64,000 nucleotides of DNA from Myotis daubentonii (GCF_963259705.1 NC_081850.1:35821892-35885891), one strand, 5' to 3'. Shown: positions 20,488 to 32,520, numbered from the stretch's first letter. Program-made: numbers and translations. The notes: generated by a model not told the origin, from the letters alone.

Positions 20488-22230
20488 ATAGCTTTAAATT
20501 TTTCTTTGATATGAAGTTACAGAATAATTTTGATTCTGAGTTTAGAGCTAGTTTTAAATAGTTCAAAGGAGCATTGATTAAATTTACCATATGAACAAAC
20601 TGCACAAAGCCAGTTACATGGTGTTCTAGTTAGTGCATATCAATCATGGCTTCTAAGTTGTTGACTTTCAAGGATGGTTCAGAGAGTAAGAATCTATTCT
20701 CAAAAAGAGAACTTATTTTTGGTTTGCAGTAATTTGACACTGGACAATATCTGACTCAACTCTCTTCTGGGTTTTGTCCACCAAGGTAAGATAAAGTAGG
20801 AAACTTTTTTGGTATAAATCCAAGTGCTACATAAGGACTAGCTTAAAGCAGACCCCAGAGCCTGCCACTGAATGAGTCTGGACCCAGTTACTTTTGTAAA
20901 AACTCACTTCGTCAAGATTGTGGAGCAATGAAACTGTTGAGACACGTACAGTATTTATTTTATGATAAAACTCCAAAACTTCTTAAGACCTATTTGCTCA
21001 CTTTATAAAAGAACACAAAGTGCTAGCAAAGTGCCAGGTTCAACCTCCCAACATTCATGTGATCAGTTCCTTGGAATACTTTCGCATGACCACATGACTC
21101 TCTGGCAAAGGGTAAAAGAGAAGATGCTAAAGATTACAAAATTATCCCCAATTGTATCAGCCGTGGTAGCTGAAACTGTTTTCCAGGGAGGACTGCTGAA
21201 ACATCACACTTCTCCCATTGCCAAGAACTCCTGGAAAATCACAAGGTAAGCGAATTAGAGAAAAGGCATTTGAGATGCTTCATCAAGTCTGCTGAGGCCC
21301 CTTCAAGCAATATCCCATTCCATTAGCTATTCAATGGAATGGGAATAAGAAAGTGGGGATGCAATGCTGACCAACAAACAGAGGGTCATTCTCAGATTTC
21401 CTCTTCTGATGCCTATTGCAAAGTGCCACTATTAATACATTTCCAACTGAAAAAGGCTTATTTAGGGAACTGGAATAAACTTTCCCCAGTTGCCTTCCAA
21501 AATGTTTGGTCTCAGAATAGTATGGTGGCTAATTGGGAGACATGGCTCAGTGCCTTCAGTTCTTCAAGTGTCTCTTAGATTCACCAAATCAATCTGTGTG
21601 CTTCCTGCCATGCCTCAAGCCTCAGATATTGTGATCATCTAGACAATAAGGGGCACAAAGAGAGGGGTATATGCAGAATATAGTAGGAAAATGTGACCTG
21701 TGCTTTGTTAAGAAAGCTGTAGGTTTTTTCAGAAGAAAAGAAGCTCAAAGAGATGTTCTTACAACACCATCTCCACAGATACCCAGTGATAGGACGATGA
21801 AAACAGTAATGAGCATGATAAAGGCTGAGAAGCCACAGGGCTATCAGACATGGTACAGATATCTATATAAAGACTTTTAGCTAATCATATTTTAATGCCC
21901 AGTTCCTTTCACTGCTTTGGCTGAAACCCAGGAGTGAACGTTAACACGTATTTGGCATGCGGGCCATCTCTGGTGTACTAATTTCTTTTTGCTTAGTCAC
22001 GTAGCCAGCAATAGAGCTGATCTCAACTGAGATGGCTGGTACTAATTGTTAGTTTCCAATTACTAGTTGCTCAAGGTTTATCAAGTATTGTGACTTTAAT
22101 TAGGGCCCTAAGATGTAAACTGCAATGTCTTTAATAGACAAGTTCCGATGGGGATAATTTGATGAGCCAGTTGCTGTTATAGAGTAATTGAGAACCAAAG
22201 AGAATCACATATGAATAGCAAATTAAGATG
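20488..22230. other. 1.7-kb unassigned interval
   Basis: No recognised repeat family or gene is seen. A perfect small hairpin lies at 21313-21344. The part at 22000-22230 is AT-rich with TAAT-type motifs and was the landing place of the LTR that follows. Confidence 0.45.
21313..21344. repeat. Perfect 12-bp inverted repeat, 8-nt loop
   Basis: The arms tcccattccatt and aatggaatggga flank agctattc. It is isolated and has no flanking features of a mobile element or of a known RNA. Confidence 0.85.
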
Positions 22231-22969
22231 TGCAGTTGCCGGGAGCCGGTCCATCCTTGCTGTTTCAAGGGACCTGGCATATATGGCATATGGTTCTTAA
22301 TATGTTTGCTCACCTTCTTGGCGCTGTGTTTTAACCAAGGTCACCTCTCCGAGAAAGGTTGAATCCCCAGGTAGGGATTTTCCCCTGAAGTTAGGGAGGG
22401 AATAAAACCCCTCAACTAAGTGTCAGGCGGGTAATTAATCCCTTTAACTACGAACAATCATGCTTAAACTACATAATCTTTTCTCCCTGGAATGGAGATA
22501 AGAAACGCCCTAACCTTTGTAATAGAGATTGATAGGATTGAATCAACTGGTATAAATACAGTTGTAACAAGACAGAAACACACAGAACTCAGAACAAGAC
22601 AGCAAGAGACAGAACTCAGACAGGGCTTGGAAGACAGGACCAAGAGAGACAGAGCCTAGGCACAGAACCTACACAGAACGTTCTCTAGAGACAGAAGAAC
22701 TTCGCTGGCGAGAGCATGCCGGAGGATCCTGGACAGGGACTGGCCTCGGAGCCTGGAGGCGGAGCCTGGCGAGAGAGCATGGCAGGGATCCTGGACTGAA
22801 CCTGACTGCGGAGATTGGCAAGAGAACCTGACCAGGACCTGGCCACAGAACCTGGCTGGAGATCCGAAGCAGAACCTCTCTGGAGATCGAGACCATTCCT
22901 TCTTCACCGACTCCATCCACACCTTTGGGGAACCCCTGGACCCGCTGGGGCAGGACCCCGGCATGCAGT
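22231..22969 (+). mobile_element. Complete solo LTR of an endogenous retrovirus (class II-like), 6-bp target duplication
   Basis: A 727-bp element (22237-22963) begins TGCCGGG and ends CCCGGCA. These are short inverted termini with the canonical TG...CA, and direct repeats TGCAGT flank them at 22231-22236 and 22964-22969. A six-base duplication is usual for class II (betaretrovirus-like) ERVs. A TATA-like box is at 22551. Downstream lies a purine-rich direct-repeat-like stretch (acagaactcagaac..., about 22580-22640) and a GC-rich 3' half, compatible with R/U5. No proviral gene, primer-binding site or second LTR is near, so it arose by LTR-LTR recombination. The only AATAAA-type string (near 22395) lies upstream of the TATA box, so the polyadenylation signal is unclear. 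The open frames inside it (to 102 codons) are chance. Confidence 0.93.
22551..22558 (+). promoter_or_regulatory. TATA-like box of the solo LTR
   Basis: tataaata, about 315 bp into the LTR, would place the transcription start near 22580. It sets the LTR orientation as plus. Confidence 0.55.
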
Positions 22970-24470
22970 AGTGGCTGGGATTTATACCTGGACTGTTAGA
23001 GGCCTTAATAATCCCATAAAAGGGAATAAGGTCATTTGTTATTTAAAGGATCATAAGATACTACATTTCATAAAGATACTGAGCATGCACAAGGTTAAAG
23101 CGCTCATGGGTGAGCCAGATTCCCCCTTTACTCCATTTATAAGAAGAGCCACAAGAGTGAGCACTTCCTGATAATAAAGCTCAAAATTCCAGAGAGACTT
23201 GCTGCTCTACCTCCCAAACCCCATGGAGCAGCTGCTGCTGGGCTGGGCTTTGTAAAATGTTAGTTTCATCCTCAAACCCAGCACAGCCACTGAATCCTCC
23301 ATTTTAGAAGCAATTAAATGGTTTTACAATTTTCTGGGACAGACTGTCACAAGTGGGAGACCCAGAGGTCTGAAAAGGTGACATGAAAAAAGCCTAATTC
23401 TTGGTATTTCTTGTGTACAACAAGTTCCATTTTAGGTTGAATCAGAAACTAGGGAATGGGTGGGCTAGAAGAGGTCAATGGGGGGAGAAGAGAGGTATAT
23501 GTAATACTTTAAACAATGAAGATTTTTTAAAATTTAAAAGGACTTAGCTATATATAGATGAGGGAGTTAATAGTGGAAATAGAAACTTTAATTACCCACA
23601 GAAACAAAGGGATAATCCAGATTCGCTGATTACCCAATATAATATGTGTTGGCATGTGGAATGTATGGTCAGTATATTTGCATCCTTAATTATGCTTTTC
23701 TTAGGCTGTTTAGAATTAGCCTGTGTACTCCTCACACACAACTTAACAGCAGGAGGAGAAAGGTGAGAAATACATTTGAGGATTCTACCCTGAGATTAAT
23801 ATTGGGTTGTAGATAAATCTCTCCATAGATAATAGAAAAGTGATGGCAATATCTTTCTACCTATTACACATTGTGTTTCATTCCTTTTGTAGCAATAGGC
23901 ACATCTGTGGATACATGCACAAACCTTCACAGAGAGCCATACAATCATTTCTGCTATCATTATCATGCAGCCTACAGATGTTTTCCTTAGCCAGGGTCTA
24001 ACCGGGCACAGCAGAGGTCTGTGGCAGGATAGGTTAGAAAATGAGGAAACAATTTCTCCAGGTAAGTAATTAGAACAACAGGAGCAGACCAGAAGGATGA
24101 ATGTTGCTATTTAAATGGAAATTCAGCCAGGTCCCCAACATGTTGCAAATTTTATCTATACAGTGTTAAAGAATTCAGGTGGTGAGAATCTTAGGTGTGT
24201 AACTATGGGTTGTTGCACTGACTTGATGGGATTCCAAGAAATATGTCTGGTGTAGAAAGACTGCCATATAATCATATTTTAAATGTTATTAAAATGATCA
24301 ATTATGAATGATTTCAAACATGCAGAAAGGTACAAAAATAACAGGTGCCCATACCTACCTCTTGAAGTTTCAAATTTTGACAATTTTTTCTTTCTGTTTA
24401 AAAAATAAAGCTATAGATGTAGTTGCAGTTGATTACAAAAGTACACAAGGATAAATATCCCACACTTCCC
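22970..24470. other. Unassigned interval; small L1 3'-tail-like piece at 23452-23540
   Basis: Around 23452-23540 the order gggaatgggtggg..., gggggagaag..., gtatatgtaatactttaaacaatgaag resembles the end of bat L1 3'UTRs and may be a severely truncated copy. At 24290-24400 there is a weak old-L1 look. The rest is unrecognised, with no gene. Confidence 0.4.
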
Positions 24471-24474
24471 TGTA

Positions 24475-24866
24475 GGCACGCACCCTCCAATGTGACTTTG
24501 CAATTCCTCCCATTGAGGATAGTTTTTTTCTCCATCCCTTAAACCTGAGCTGGCCTTGTGATTTGACTTAGCCAATAGAATGCGACTTTATGACTTGATT
24601 TGGTCAATGTGTACCAGTTCAGAGCCTGGGCTTAAGAGAATCCCTCTAAGATACTATAAAAACAGAACTGGGCTGACCTGTTGGGGGATGACAGATATGT
24701 GACCAAGTCACTCCCATCATACCAGCAACAGCCAGCCTCCAGCGGATCTGCTAGCTGACCACAAATGCATGAGTGAGCCCAACTAAGACCAAAAGTGCCC
24801 AGCTAGCCAGCTCTAGCCCAACTTGTTAATCCACATAATCATGAGCAATAATAAATGGTTATTTTT
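24475..24866 (+). mobile_element. MaLR/MLT1-like LTR, 3' end cut by a SINE
   Basis: The order gactttgcaattcctccc..., ...ctggccttgtgatttgacttagccaatag... (near 24551), ...gggggatgacagatatgtgaccaagtcac... and ...aatcatgagcaataataaatggttattt (near 24837-24864) follows old MaLR LTRs, including an intact aataaat signal near the 3' end. A Ves SINE sits directly after it. Confidence 0.6.
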
Positions 24867-25087
24867 TTCTTTTTTAAAAATATATTTTTATTGATTTCAG
24901 AGAGGAAGGGAGAGGGAAAGAGAGATAGAAATGTCAATGATGAGAGAGAATCATTGATTGGCTGCCTTCTGCATGCTCCACACTGGGGATCGAGCCTGCA
25001 ACCCGGGCATGTGCCTTGACCAGGAATTGAACAGTGACCTCCTAGTTCATGGGTCAATGCTCAACCACTGAGCCACACAGGTTGGGC
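24867..25087 (-). mobile_element. Ves SINE (minus)
   Basis: The reversed tail starts with the T-rich 24863-24895, including atatatttttattgatttcag. The linker follows, and the head ends at …gagccacacaggttgggca (25087). It belongs to the subgroup whose head reads ccacacaggttggg in reverse, and is more diverged than the copy at 59697. No clean target duplication is present. Confidence 0.88.
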
Positions 25088-25089
25088 AG

Positions 25090-25590
25090 TGGTGGTCATT
25101 TATTTGGTCTGTGCCTGAATAACCTCAATAGACATAAGTGGCACTTGGGACATTTAAATTGAATCCTTGGCCTATGGAGTCAGTGTTATCATCGGGGTGG
25201 GAGGTGAAGGCCAACATTAGGAACATAGAAGAGGTGGGACATTGATGCCCAAAGTGCCAATATCCCAAATCTAGCACACTATTGCAATAGGAGGTCAAAA
25301 TATTCTCTCCTTCATTCTCTCTTTCCACAAAACCCAGGAGAATGGAATTAGAAGAAACATGTGTAGGCTGAGCAGGTCAATATGGCTGAGGAGATCTGTT
25401 TTGGGCAATGATTGATGTGCTCTTCCAGACATTGACTTATTGCTTAGAAACAACACATATTTACTTTAGCAGAACTACTTTTTATTAACGTAAAACATCC
25501 CAGTCAGCTTATTGGCCTCTTTCTTTTAATAGCTGTTCTTGAGGTAATCAATTGACATTTAACAGCCAAGTTCAGTTATCAATGTACAAG
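25090..25590. other. Unassigned interval
   Basis: No recognised element or gene. Confidence 0.4.
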
Positions 25591-25591
25591 A

Positions 25592-25829
25592 GTAAGTGTA
25601 TTGATTTTTTGTTGTTGTTGTTGTTAATCCTCACCTGAGGGTATTTTTCCCCCATTGATTTTTAGAGAGAATGGAAGGGAGGGGGACAGACAGAGAGAGG
25701 AAAACATCGATGTGAGAGAGACACATTGATTGGTTGCCTCTCGCATGACCTGGAATTGAGACCATTCTGGCTGAGGGGTGATGCACTAACCACTGAGAAA
25801 CACTGACTAGTGTGTAAGTATATTGATTT
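25592..25829 (-). mobile_element. Older Ves-type SINE (minus) with target duplication
   Basis: gtaagtgtattgattt at 25592-25607 and gtaagtatattgattt at 25814-25829 differ at one base. The tail is (gtt)n-rich followed by atcctcacctgagg, the 3' end type also seen at 56405-56640 and 58063-58303. This is a distinct, apparently older Ves subfamily. The head is strongly diverged, with decayed A and B boxes. Confidence 0.85.
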
Positions 25830-27971
25830 GATAAATACTTTTCTTCACTGGGAACCAATTATTGCAATCCGAATTGAGCCACAGTAGGCTAGAAACGCCA
25901 CAAAATCTTGCTATTTACTTAATGTATTCTGGTGGTTGGCTTCAAGAAGCTTTATAATCACACTGTTGATTTGTGAGTTAACAATACTTTAAATTCCACT
26001 GAGAGTTAAGAAGCAGAGTTTTCTTATAAAAGGTTAATAGAATAAGAAAGTCAATCTCATTTTTGTGAGGAAATGAATGGAAATTGTACTTGGGTATGTA
26101 AATCTTACACACATTTGGTGTTCTACTGAAAATTAGTGTATTTTTAAAATAGAAAATTCACCCAATTTTAATACCTGTAGATCCATTTAAAATGCAGACT
26201 ATTTGATTTCATAACCATTCCTAAAATTAGAAACCATTAAAACGATTAAAAAGACATGTCTCCATTTCTGATTAAAAAATGAAGAAAAATCAACACTCAG
26301 AATGTCATTAATATTATTAACCCAGGAACTAACCTAGCTGCTTAATTAAAAAACAACAATATAAAAACATGCAGTGAGAGCTCCAACCAGCTAGCACAGC
26401 CCCAGGCTGGGCAGAGGGTATATGAGGTCTGTATAATGGCATGTGCTTATGTCCAAGAATTTAGCCCCAGAGACATGTGAGACATGCCCTTGTTCTGCTG
26501 TTTGTATAACAGAATTCATCATGATTGCTATAATTAAGACTATACTCTTTCCCGGTCTGAATCTTTCTTCTTGCTCATTTCATTCTGTCTTTATGTCACT
26601 TATTCAACAAATATTACTGTGTTTCTAAAATGTGCTGGACCACACACAAATAAGGCCCCAATGATACAGTGGTGAATAACATAATGATGGAAATAAAAAC
26701 ATTTCCTCCTTATACCCAGTTCTATCATTCAGAGTTCTTTTCAAATAAAAATAACTTGATTGCTGCCACAGGGAAATGATTATGAATTTCAAGTGTACCT
26801 TGAATGTCAATAATAATAATGGATATCTGGGACCAAATTCTCAAGTTGGCTTACACTGAATCTATTTTTTAATCTTATTTGTCCCAATTCTGAAATATTA
26901 CAATTTCACATTTGAATGACTAATTAAACAGCACTGTAAAGTTTAGGATACCCAAACAGAACTAAATTTAGTTAATGTACATCTTGTCAGGAGAAAAGTA
27001 TGCTATTTTTGACCTCTTGGGGTACTATGGTCTTCATTAAAATGGTCAGGTGGCATACTTTCTTCCCAGAAATCCATATGCAACAATACCTGAGTGAGTT
27101 AATGAGCTTGGGACTTTATGGGAATTATATAAATATTTATTGCAAGTGATTGGTGCTAAACTATGAAATGGGGACTACATGTTTTACTATATGTAATTAA
27201 TTTAGATCTAAATCTACATAACCTACGTATACACTGAGGTTCTGATCAAAGTTCCAGGGTTTTTTTTTTAATTAAAAAAACTAATAAAAGCATTTTTGCT
27301 GATGTATTTTGTGGAATAACCTCTGTTCTGGTCAAGTCTGGTTTCTTCTTCCAGGTTCTACTGATGAAATATAGTTCACATTTCATCACATAATATTTCT
27401 ATTGGGATCAGTCACCTCTTTTGAGTAGAGCCCTTATGTATTTCCACAAAGTTCTTAGTCTTTGCTTCTTCAAATGTTCAAAGTACACTGTAAATATCGT
27501 ATCTTTGTTCATGGATTTCTAAGGAGTTCTGCAAAGGGCTAGCTCATCACTCTACTTGCTAATCCTGGAAAGAGTATTGTGGATCTGCTGGCCTCTGAAG
27601 CTGTTTTCTACTCTGAATACTTAATCCTGAATCTCTATTCTTTGTTATAGTCATCATCTGTGTTTATGGCTCTCGAAGTACACCTAGAGATATTTTTCAC
27701 TTTTTCCTACTGACTAGTGTGATGCATGTTGCACTCCAGGTAGTGGGAGGAGTCTTTTTCATGATTAGACTCTCATTTGAGAAAGAATCCCCTTTGGATA
27801 AATACAGAAAACCTATGAAGAAATTAGTCACTATGCCATTTCACATTGCACCTTACCTACAGATGGCACTCCTGACCATTCATGGGCAATCGTGTACAGG
27901 CCTCCATAATCTTATTGAACATTAGGGAGCTTCATGATGAAGACACAGGATGAAGGCTACAGGTCATAACA
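25830..27971. other. 2.1-kb repeat-free, AT-rich interval
   Basis: No recognised transposon of any age was seen, which is unusual in this window. Several TAATTA/ATTAAT-type motifs cluster at 26200-26370. Open frames are short (up to about 68 codons). Conserved noncoding sequence is a possibility only. Confidence 0.45.
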
Positions 27972-28483
27972 ACCAACAGCCTAAGATTTTCTGAGTATAG
28001 GTCTGTTACCTCCTCAGTTAGGTTTATTCCTAGGTATCTTATTTTTTTGTTGCGATGGTAAATGGTATTTTTTTTTAGCTTCTCTTTCTGAGAGTTCATT
28101 ATTAGTGTATAAAAAAACTCCAGGACATTGAAAAAAGAAACAGAGGAAGATATAAAAAAAAATGGATTGAAAGAATTAACATCATTAAAATGTCCATAAT
28201 ACCCAAAGCAATCTACTGATTCAAGGCAATCCCTATTAAAATACCAACAACATTTCACAGAACTATAACAAATATTCCAAAAACTTATATGGAACCAAAA
28301 ACGACCCCAAATAGCCACTGAAATTTAAAGAAAGAGGAACAAAGTTGGAGGGATCACTATACCAGATATCAAATTATACCACAAAGCCATTGTAATCAAA
28401 ACAGCCAGGTACTGGTGCAAGAACAGGCATACAGATCAAGATAACCCAGAAATCGACCACCATATGGTCAATTAATATTTGAC

Positions 28484-28733
28484 AAAAGAGGCAAGAACAG
28501 CCGAAACCGGTTTGGCTCAGTGGATAGAGCGTCGGCCTGTGGACTGGGGGGTCCCGGGTTCAATTCCGGTCAAGGGCATGTGCCTGGGTTGCGGGCACAT
28601 CCCCAGTGGGAGATGTGCAGAAGCAGCTGATCGATGTTTTTCTCTCATCGATGTTTCTAGCTCTCTATCTCTCTCCCTTCCTCTCTGTAAAAAATCAATA
28701 AAATATATATATTTTTAAAAAGAGGCAAGAACA
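28484..28733 (+). mobile_element. Young-looking Ves SINE (plus), target duplication about 15 bp
   Basis: aaagaggcaagaaca flanks both sides (ending 28499 and 28733). The SINE is about 28500-28717. It has well-kept pol III boxes: tggctcagtggatag (A box) at about 28511-28525 and gggttcaattcc (B box) at about 28556-28567. A catcgatg-rich 3' part, a ctctctctccc linker and an A/T-rich tail follow. It lies within L1 and is therefore younger than that L1. Confidence 0.95.
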
Positions 28734-28962
28734 TGCAATGGAATAAAGATAGTTTCTTTAATAAATGGTGTTGAGAAAATTGGGCAGATACATGCAAAAA
28801 ATGAAATTAGACCACCAACTTACATCATATACAAGAATAAACTCAAAATGGATAAAGACTTAAATGTAAGTTGTGCAACCATAAAAAATCCTAAAAGAAA
28901 CCAGAGGCAGTAAAATCTACTACATCAGACATCTTATGTAGTAAAATTTTTGCTGATATATC

Positions 28963-29466
28963 ACCTAGGGCAGTGGTCGGCAAACCACGGCTCGCGAGCC
29001 ACATGCGGCTCTTTGGCCACTTGAGTGTGGCTCTTCCACAAAATACCACGTGCAGGCGCGCACTTACAGTGCGATTGAAACTTCGTGGCCCATGCGCAGA
29101 AGTCGGTTTTCAGCCTGGGCGAGTCTATTTTGAAGAAGTGGCGTTAGAAGAAGTGGGGGCTGTCAGTCCACGGGAGACACGCGCAGGCGGGCCACGGGAT
29201 ACGCAGCACCGGGGAGGCGCTCGAGATTCATGCATGAGTTGAGGATGGGAGAGTTGGAAGGGGTCGACCTCAGGGAACATACCTCAATCTGATTGAGGAC
29301 GTTTTTAGCAAAGGCCAGATTAAGAGTACCCTAATTAAGTTAATAACAATGTACCTTCCTATATAGTTTAAGTTTAAAAAATTTGGCTCTCAAAAGAAAT
29401 TTCAATCGTTGTACTGTTGATATTTGGCTCTGTTGACTAATGAGTTTGCCAACCACTAACATAGGG
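28963..29466 (+). mobile_element. Non-autonomous hAT (488 bp) with 8-bp target duplication and CpG-dense core
   Basis: Inverted termini cagtggtcggcaaac (28971) and gtttgccaaccacta (ends 29458) are flanked by acctaggg / acataggg (one mismatch). The outer parts match the shorter element at 56195-56406 in reverse, so that copy is an internal-deletion derivative of the same family, or both derive from a longer parent. The core 29045-29265 is GC- and CpG-rich. It holds an 89-codon open frame (28973-29242) with no recognised domain. No transposase motif was seen. Confidence 0.9.
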
Positions 29467-30542
29467 CAAGAGAAACAAAGGGAAAAATAAACAAATGGAA
29501 GGACATCAAACTAAAATGTTTCTGCACAGCAAAAGAAACCATCCTCAAAATGCAAAGGGTATCCATGGTTTGTGAGAACATGCCAATGATACATCTGACA
29601 AGGGGTTAATTTCCAAAGTATACAAAGAACTCATACAATTCAAAAAGAGGAAGACAAACAATCCAATTAAAAAATATGGGCAAAGGACCTGAATAGATAC
29701 TTCTACAAAGAGGACATACAGAAGGCCAACAGGTATATGAGAAAATGCTTAGAGTTGCTAATTAACAGAGAGATGCAAATTGAAACGACAATGAAGTATC
29801 ACCTGTCAGAATGGCTACCATTAATAAATCAATAAATGACAAGTATTGTGAGGATGTGGAGGAAAAGGAATCCTAGTACACTGCTGGTGGATGCAGACTG
29901 GTGCAGCCACTATGTAAAATAGTATGAAGGCTCCTCAAAAAATTAAAAGTGGAACTTCCATTTGACTCAGTGATCCTACTTCTAGGAATATATCCTAAGA
30001 ATCCTGAAACACTAATCTGAAGGAATATATGGACCCCTATGTTCATAGCAGCATTATTTACAATAGCTAAGATCTGGAAACAGCCCAAGTGCCCATCAGT
30101 GGATGCATGGACATAAAAGCTGTGATACATTTACACAATGGAACACTATACAGCTATAAAAAAGAAGGAATTCTTACCCTTTGAGACAGCATGGATAGAC
30201 CTGGAGAGTATTATGCTAAGTGAAATAAACTAGTCAGAGAAAGATAAGTATCAGATGATCTCACTTGTATGTGGAATTTAAGGAACAAAATGAACTGACA
30301 AATAAAATAGAATCACATACATGGAAGCATGAAACAGACTGATAGATCTCAGAGGGAAGGAAGAGATTAATCAAAGAACTTATATGCGTAGCCCATGGAC
30401 ACAGACAATAGACAGGTGAAGGCTTGGGGTGGGGTGAGAGATGGGTGGAGGGGGGCAAAGAGGATAATGGGGGAAATCTGCAATATTCTCAACAATAAAA
30501 TAAATTGGGGGAAAAACCCCCACACCAACAGCTTAAGATTTT

Positions 30543-30945
30543 GTTTCCTTCATGTATGGTACAGTTTGGAGATAAACACCTTTACATCTGTAATGGTCAT
30601 TTAAAAGACCAATTTCCTGATTTTTCTTATTGAACTAAATTTCAACAAGTCTTTGCTGCAGTGTATTTTGCAGAGATAATTAGTTTTACTATGTGCAGGC
30701 CATAAGATATGGCACAGGCAACAGGGCACATTTCACGATAAATATTTTTGGTTTAACTTTCAACTTTGCAAGAATTTATAGTCATTTAGTGTATCAGAAA
30801 AACAAATGAACAAACTCCAGCATGGGGTAAGGGAGGGGTGCAAAAACGCTCAGAAATACACCAGAACCATTCTATAAGAATATTCTTTCAAGATGATCAC
30901 AGCTGGTCTAAATAGTTAGTACTGAAGTCACAGTATAGGTGACTT
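30543..30945. other. Unassigned interval
   Basis: No recognised element or gene. Confidence 0.4.
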
Positions 30946-30949
30946 AATA

Positions 30950-31155
30950 ACAGCAGCTACTATTAACTGAGCATTTACAGGTCAAGCCCTACAGTCTATA
31001 CTTTATACGTATTATTTTATTTAATCCTCACAAAATCCTGTATATATTAGTCCCATTGCACAGATGGGAAAATTGTAGCCAAGAGGTACAAAATGGCTTT
31101 CCCACTGTCACATACTTAGAAAAGGCCCAGCTTGGATTCAGCTTGCAAATGCTTC
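30950..31155 (+). mobile_element. MIR SINE
   Basis: The order attaactgagcatttacagg, ...cttatacgtattatttta..., ...ttaatcctcacaaaatcc..., ...cccattgcacagatgggaaaa..., ...ccactgtcacatac... is MIR in reverse-complement reading. Confidence 0.8.
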
Positions 31156-31159
31156 ATGC

Positions 31160-32395
31160 TTCATCACTTTACCACTTCTGTGAACTTCTGTGCCTCTGGT
31201 AATATTCTACTCTTTTGAAGCTGCATTTTGAATATCCACTAATGAATAGTTTAATTTTCCTAATTTCTTGTCTACTGTCTTCTGCCTCTGTACCTATTTT
31301 TCTAATCATTTCATAGTAAGTGGCTGGGGAATGGTAGCATAAGCATTACAATTTGTTTTTTTCTTAATTTAAGAAAATTAAAAGTAATTTTGAAAAATGT
31401 GTAACATTTCATAAAACAACACAGACCCTAATATTATGTTGGATTTACACGGAGAAACTTTCTTGTTTTGTAGAAAGTTCCAGAAAGATGAGAGCAGTCC
31501 TTGGCAGAAGTTAAGTTACTGATTAATGGTTACTTAGATAATGCTGATTGAAACTAGTGAGGGTGGAGTTTGTTTGAATTTTTAACAGGGTTTTCAGTGG
31601 TCCACCAGTAGGGAAATGGTACTCTCTCATTTGCCCAGAATTAACCCAAATTATGCCTGTTGTCCATGCTTAAATATTAATAGTGTCTCTCTCTCTTTCT
31701 CTCTTAAAAATATTTTGGTTTGAATGATAATTTTGCCACCACCCTTCCCATGAACAACCCCTCCCTGGATAAACAAAGATCATCATTCTTTGGAGTCTGG
31801 CACCAAAATGGGGCAGGTGAACTCTGCATTTCATTGGAAATCAAAGTCTGATGCAGACACCAGCAGAGTCTGCAGAGTTGTCAACTGCCTGCACCTCTGA
31901 TTGGGTTGGGAAAACAGATCAGTTCAAAATCACTAGCCTCCTGGTGAAAACTGCAGGATGATCAATTCCAAATACCACATATCTCAGTGAGCAGACGTTA
32001 TCTACACATTTGTTTCTTCACATCGTCTTCTCCACATGTTTCCGTCTCCTCACTCAAATAGCTATTAACAATAACTCCAAGAAGCAGTGGGAACTAATGA
32101 CAAGCTTCATCCCCTCAGTTTAATAATGCAGTCCTAATTCTCATGTATTCATTATCCCCCGGCACCAAACCATTTCCCATTTGCACACCAAAGCAATCCT
32201 CCATATCTTTAGTGTTGATGTCAGCTTGATCTGCACTGATCACCTTCATTAAGAATACACATTTACTGAGTAATGTGATCCAAAAACAGATGCTTCCCAA
32301 ATAAACCACTCATGGTATTGACGAAAAGACACCAGCATGAAGGTCAAAAAGCCTTTGAGTTTTTCCTTTACCAAAGGGAAAAATAAAGAATGCCT
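31160..32395. other. 1.2-kb unassigned interval
   Basis: A (CT)n tract lies at about 31687-31705. No gene or named repeat is seen. Confidence 0.45.
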
Positions 32396-32399
32396 AGGT

Positions 32400-32520
32400 C
32401 ATTAATTTTGTTATTCATTCAACAAGCACACTGGCTATGTGTGCTTTTAGGCACTGTGATCATTGGTAGGACACAAAGATTAATAATAAAACACGGAACA
32501 GACTTTTATGGAGGTAATTG
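32400..32520 (-). mobile_element. L2 LINE 3'-end fragment (minus)
   Basis: ttattcattcaacaagcac, ...gcttttaggcactgtgatc... and ...ggtaggacacaaagatta form the reversed L2 3' end. The 83-codon open frame starting at 32390 is derived from it. Confidence 0.65.

Larger units (their letters stand above)
27972..30542 (+). mobile_element. L1 (plus) with 5' inversion, 19-bp target duplication and nested insertions
   Basis: Direct repeats accaacagc(c/t)taagatttt at 27972-27990 and 30524-30542 (one mismatch) bound the insertion. From 27991 to about 28118 the L1 is in reverse orientation. From about 28119 it continues in sense with ORF2 C-terminal and 3'UTR sequence, the two parts being adjacent in the intact element. 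That is the signature of twin priming. Nested in it are a Ves SINE (28500-28717) and a hAT (28971-29458). ORF2 is interrupted by stops throughout. The tail is aacaataaaataaatt followed by G/A/C-rich sequence. The 128-codon open frame at 27932-28318 (minus) spans the inversion joint and is spurious. Confidence 0.93.

Noticed and set aside
22656..22964. 102-codon minus-strand frame and shorter overlapping ones
   Set aside because: They lie wholly within the solo LTR, in its GC-rich R/U5-like part. LTRs of this kind do not code.
27932..28318. 128-codon minus-strand frame
   Set aside because: It spans the L1 inversion joint and host flank, so no ancestral protein could have this structure.
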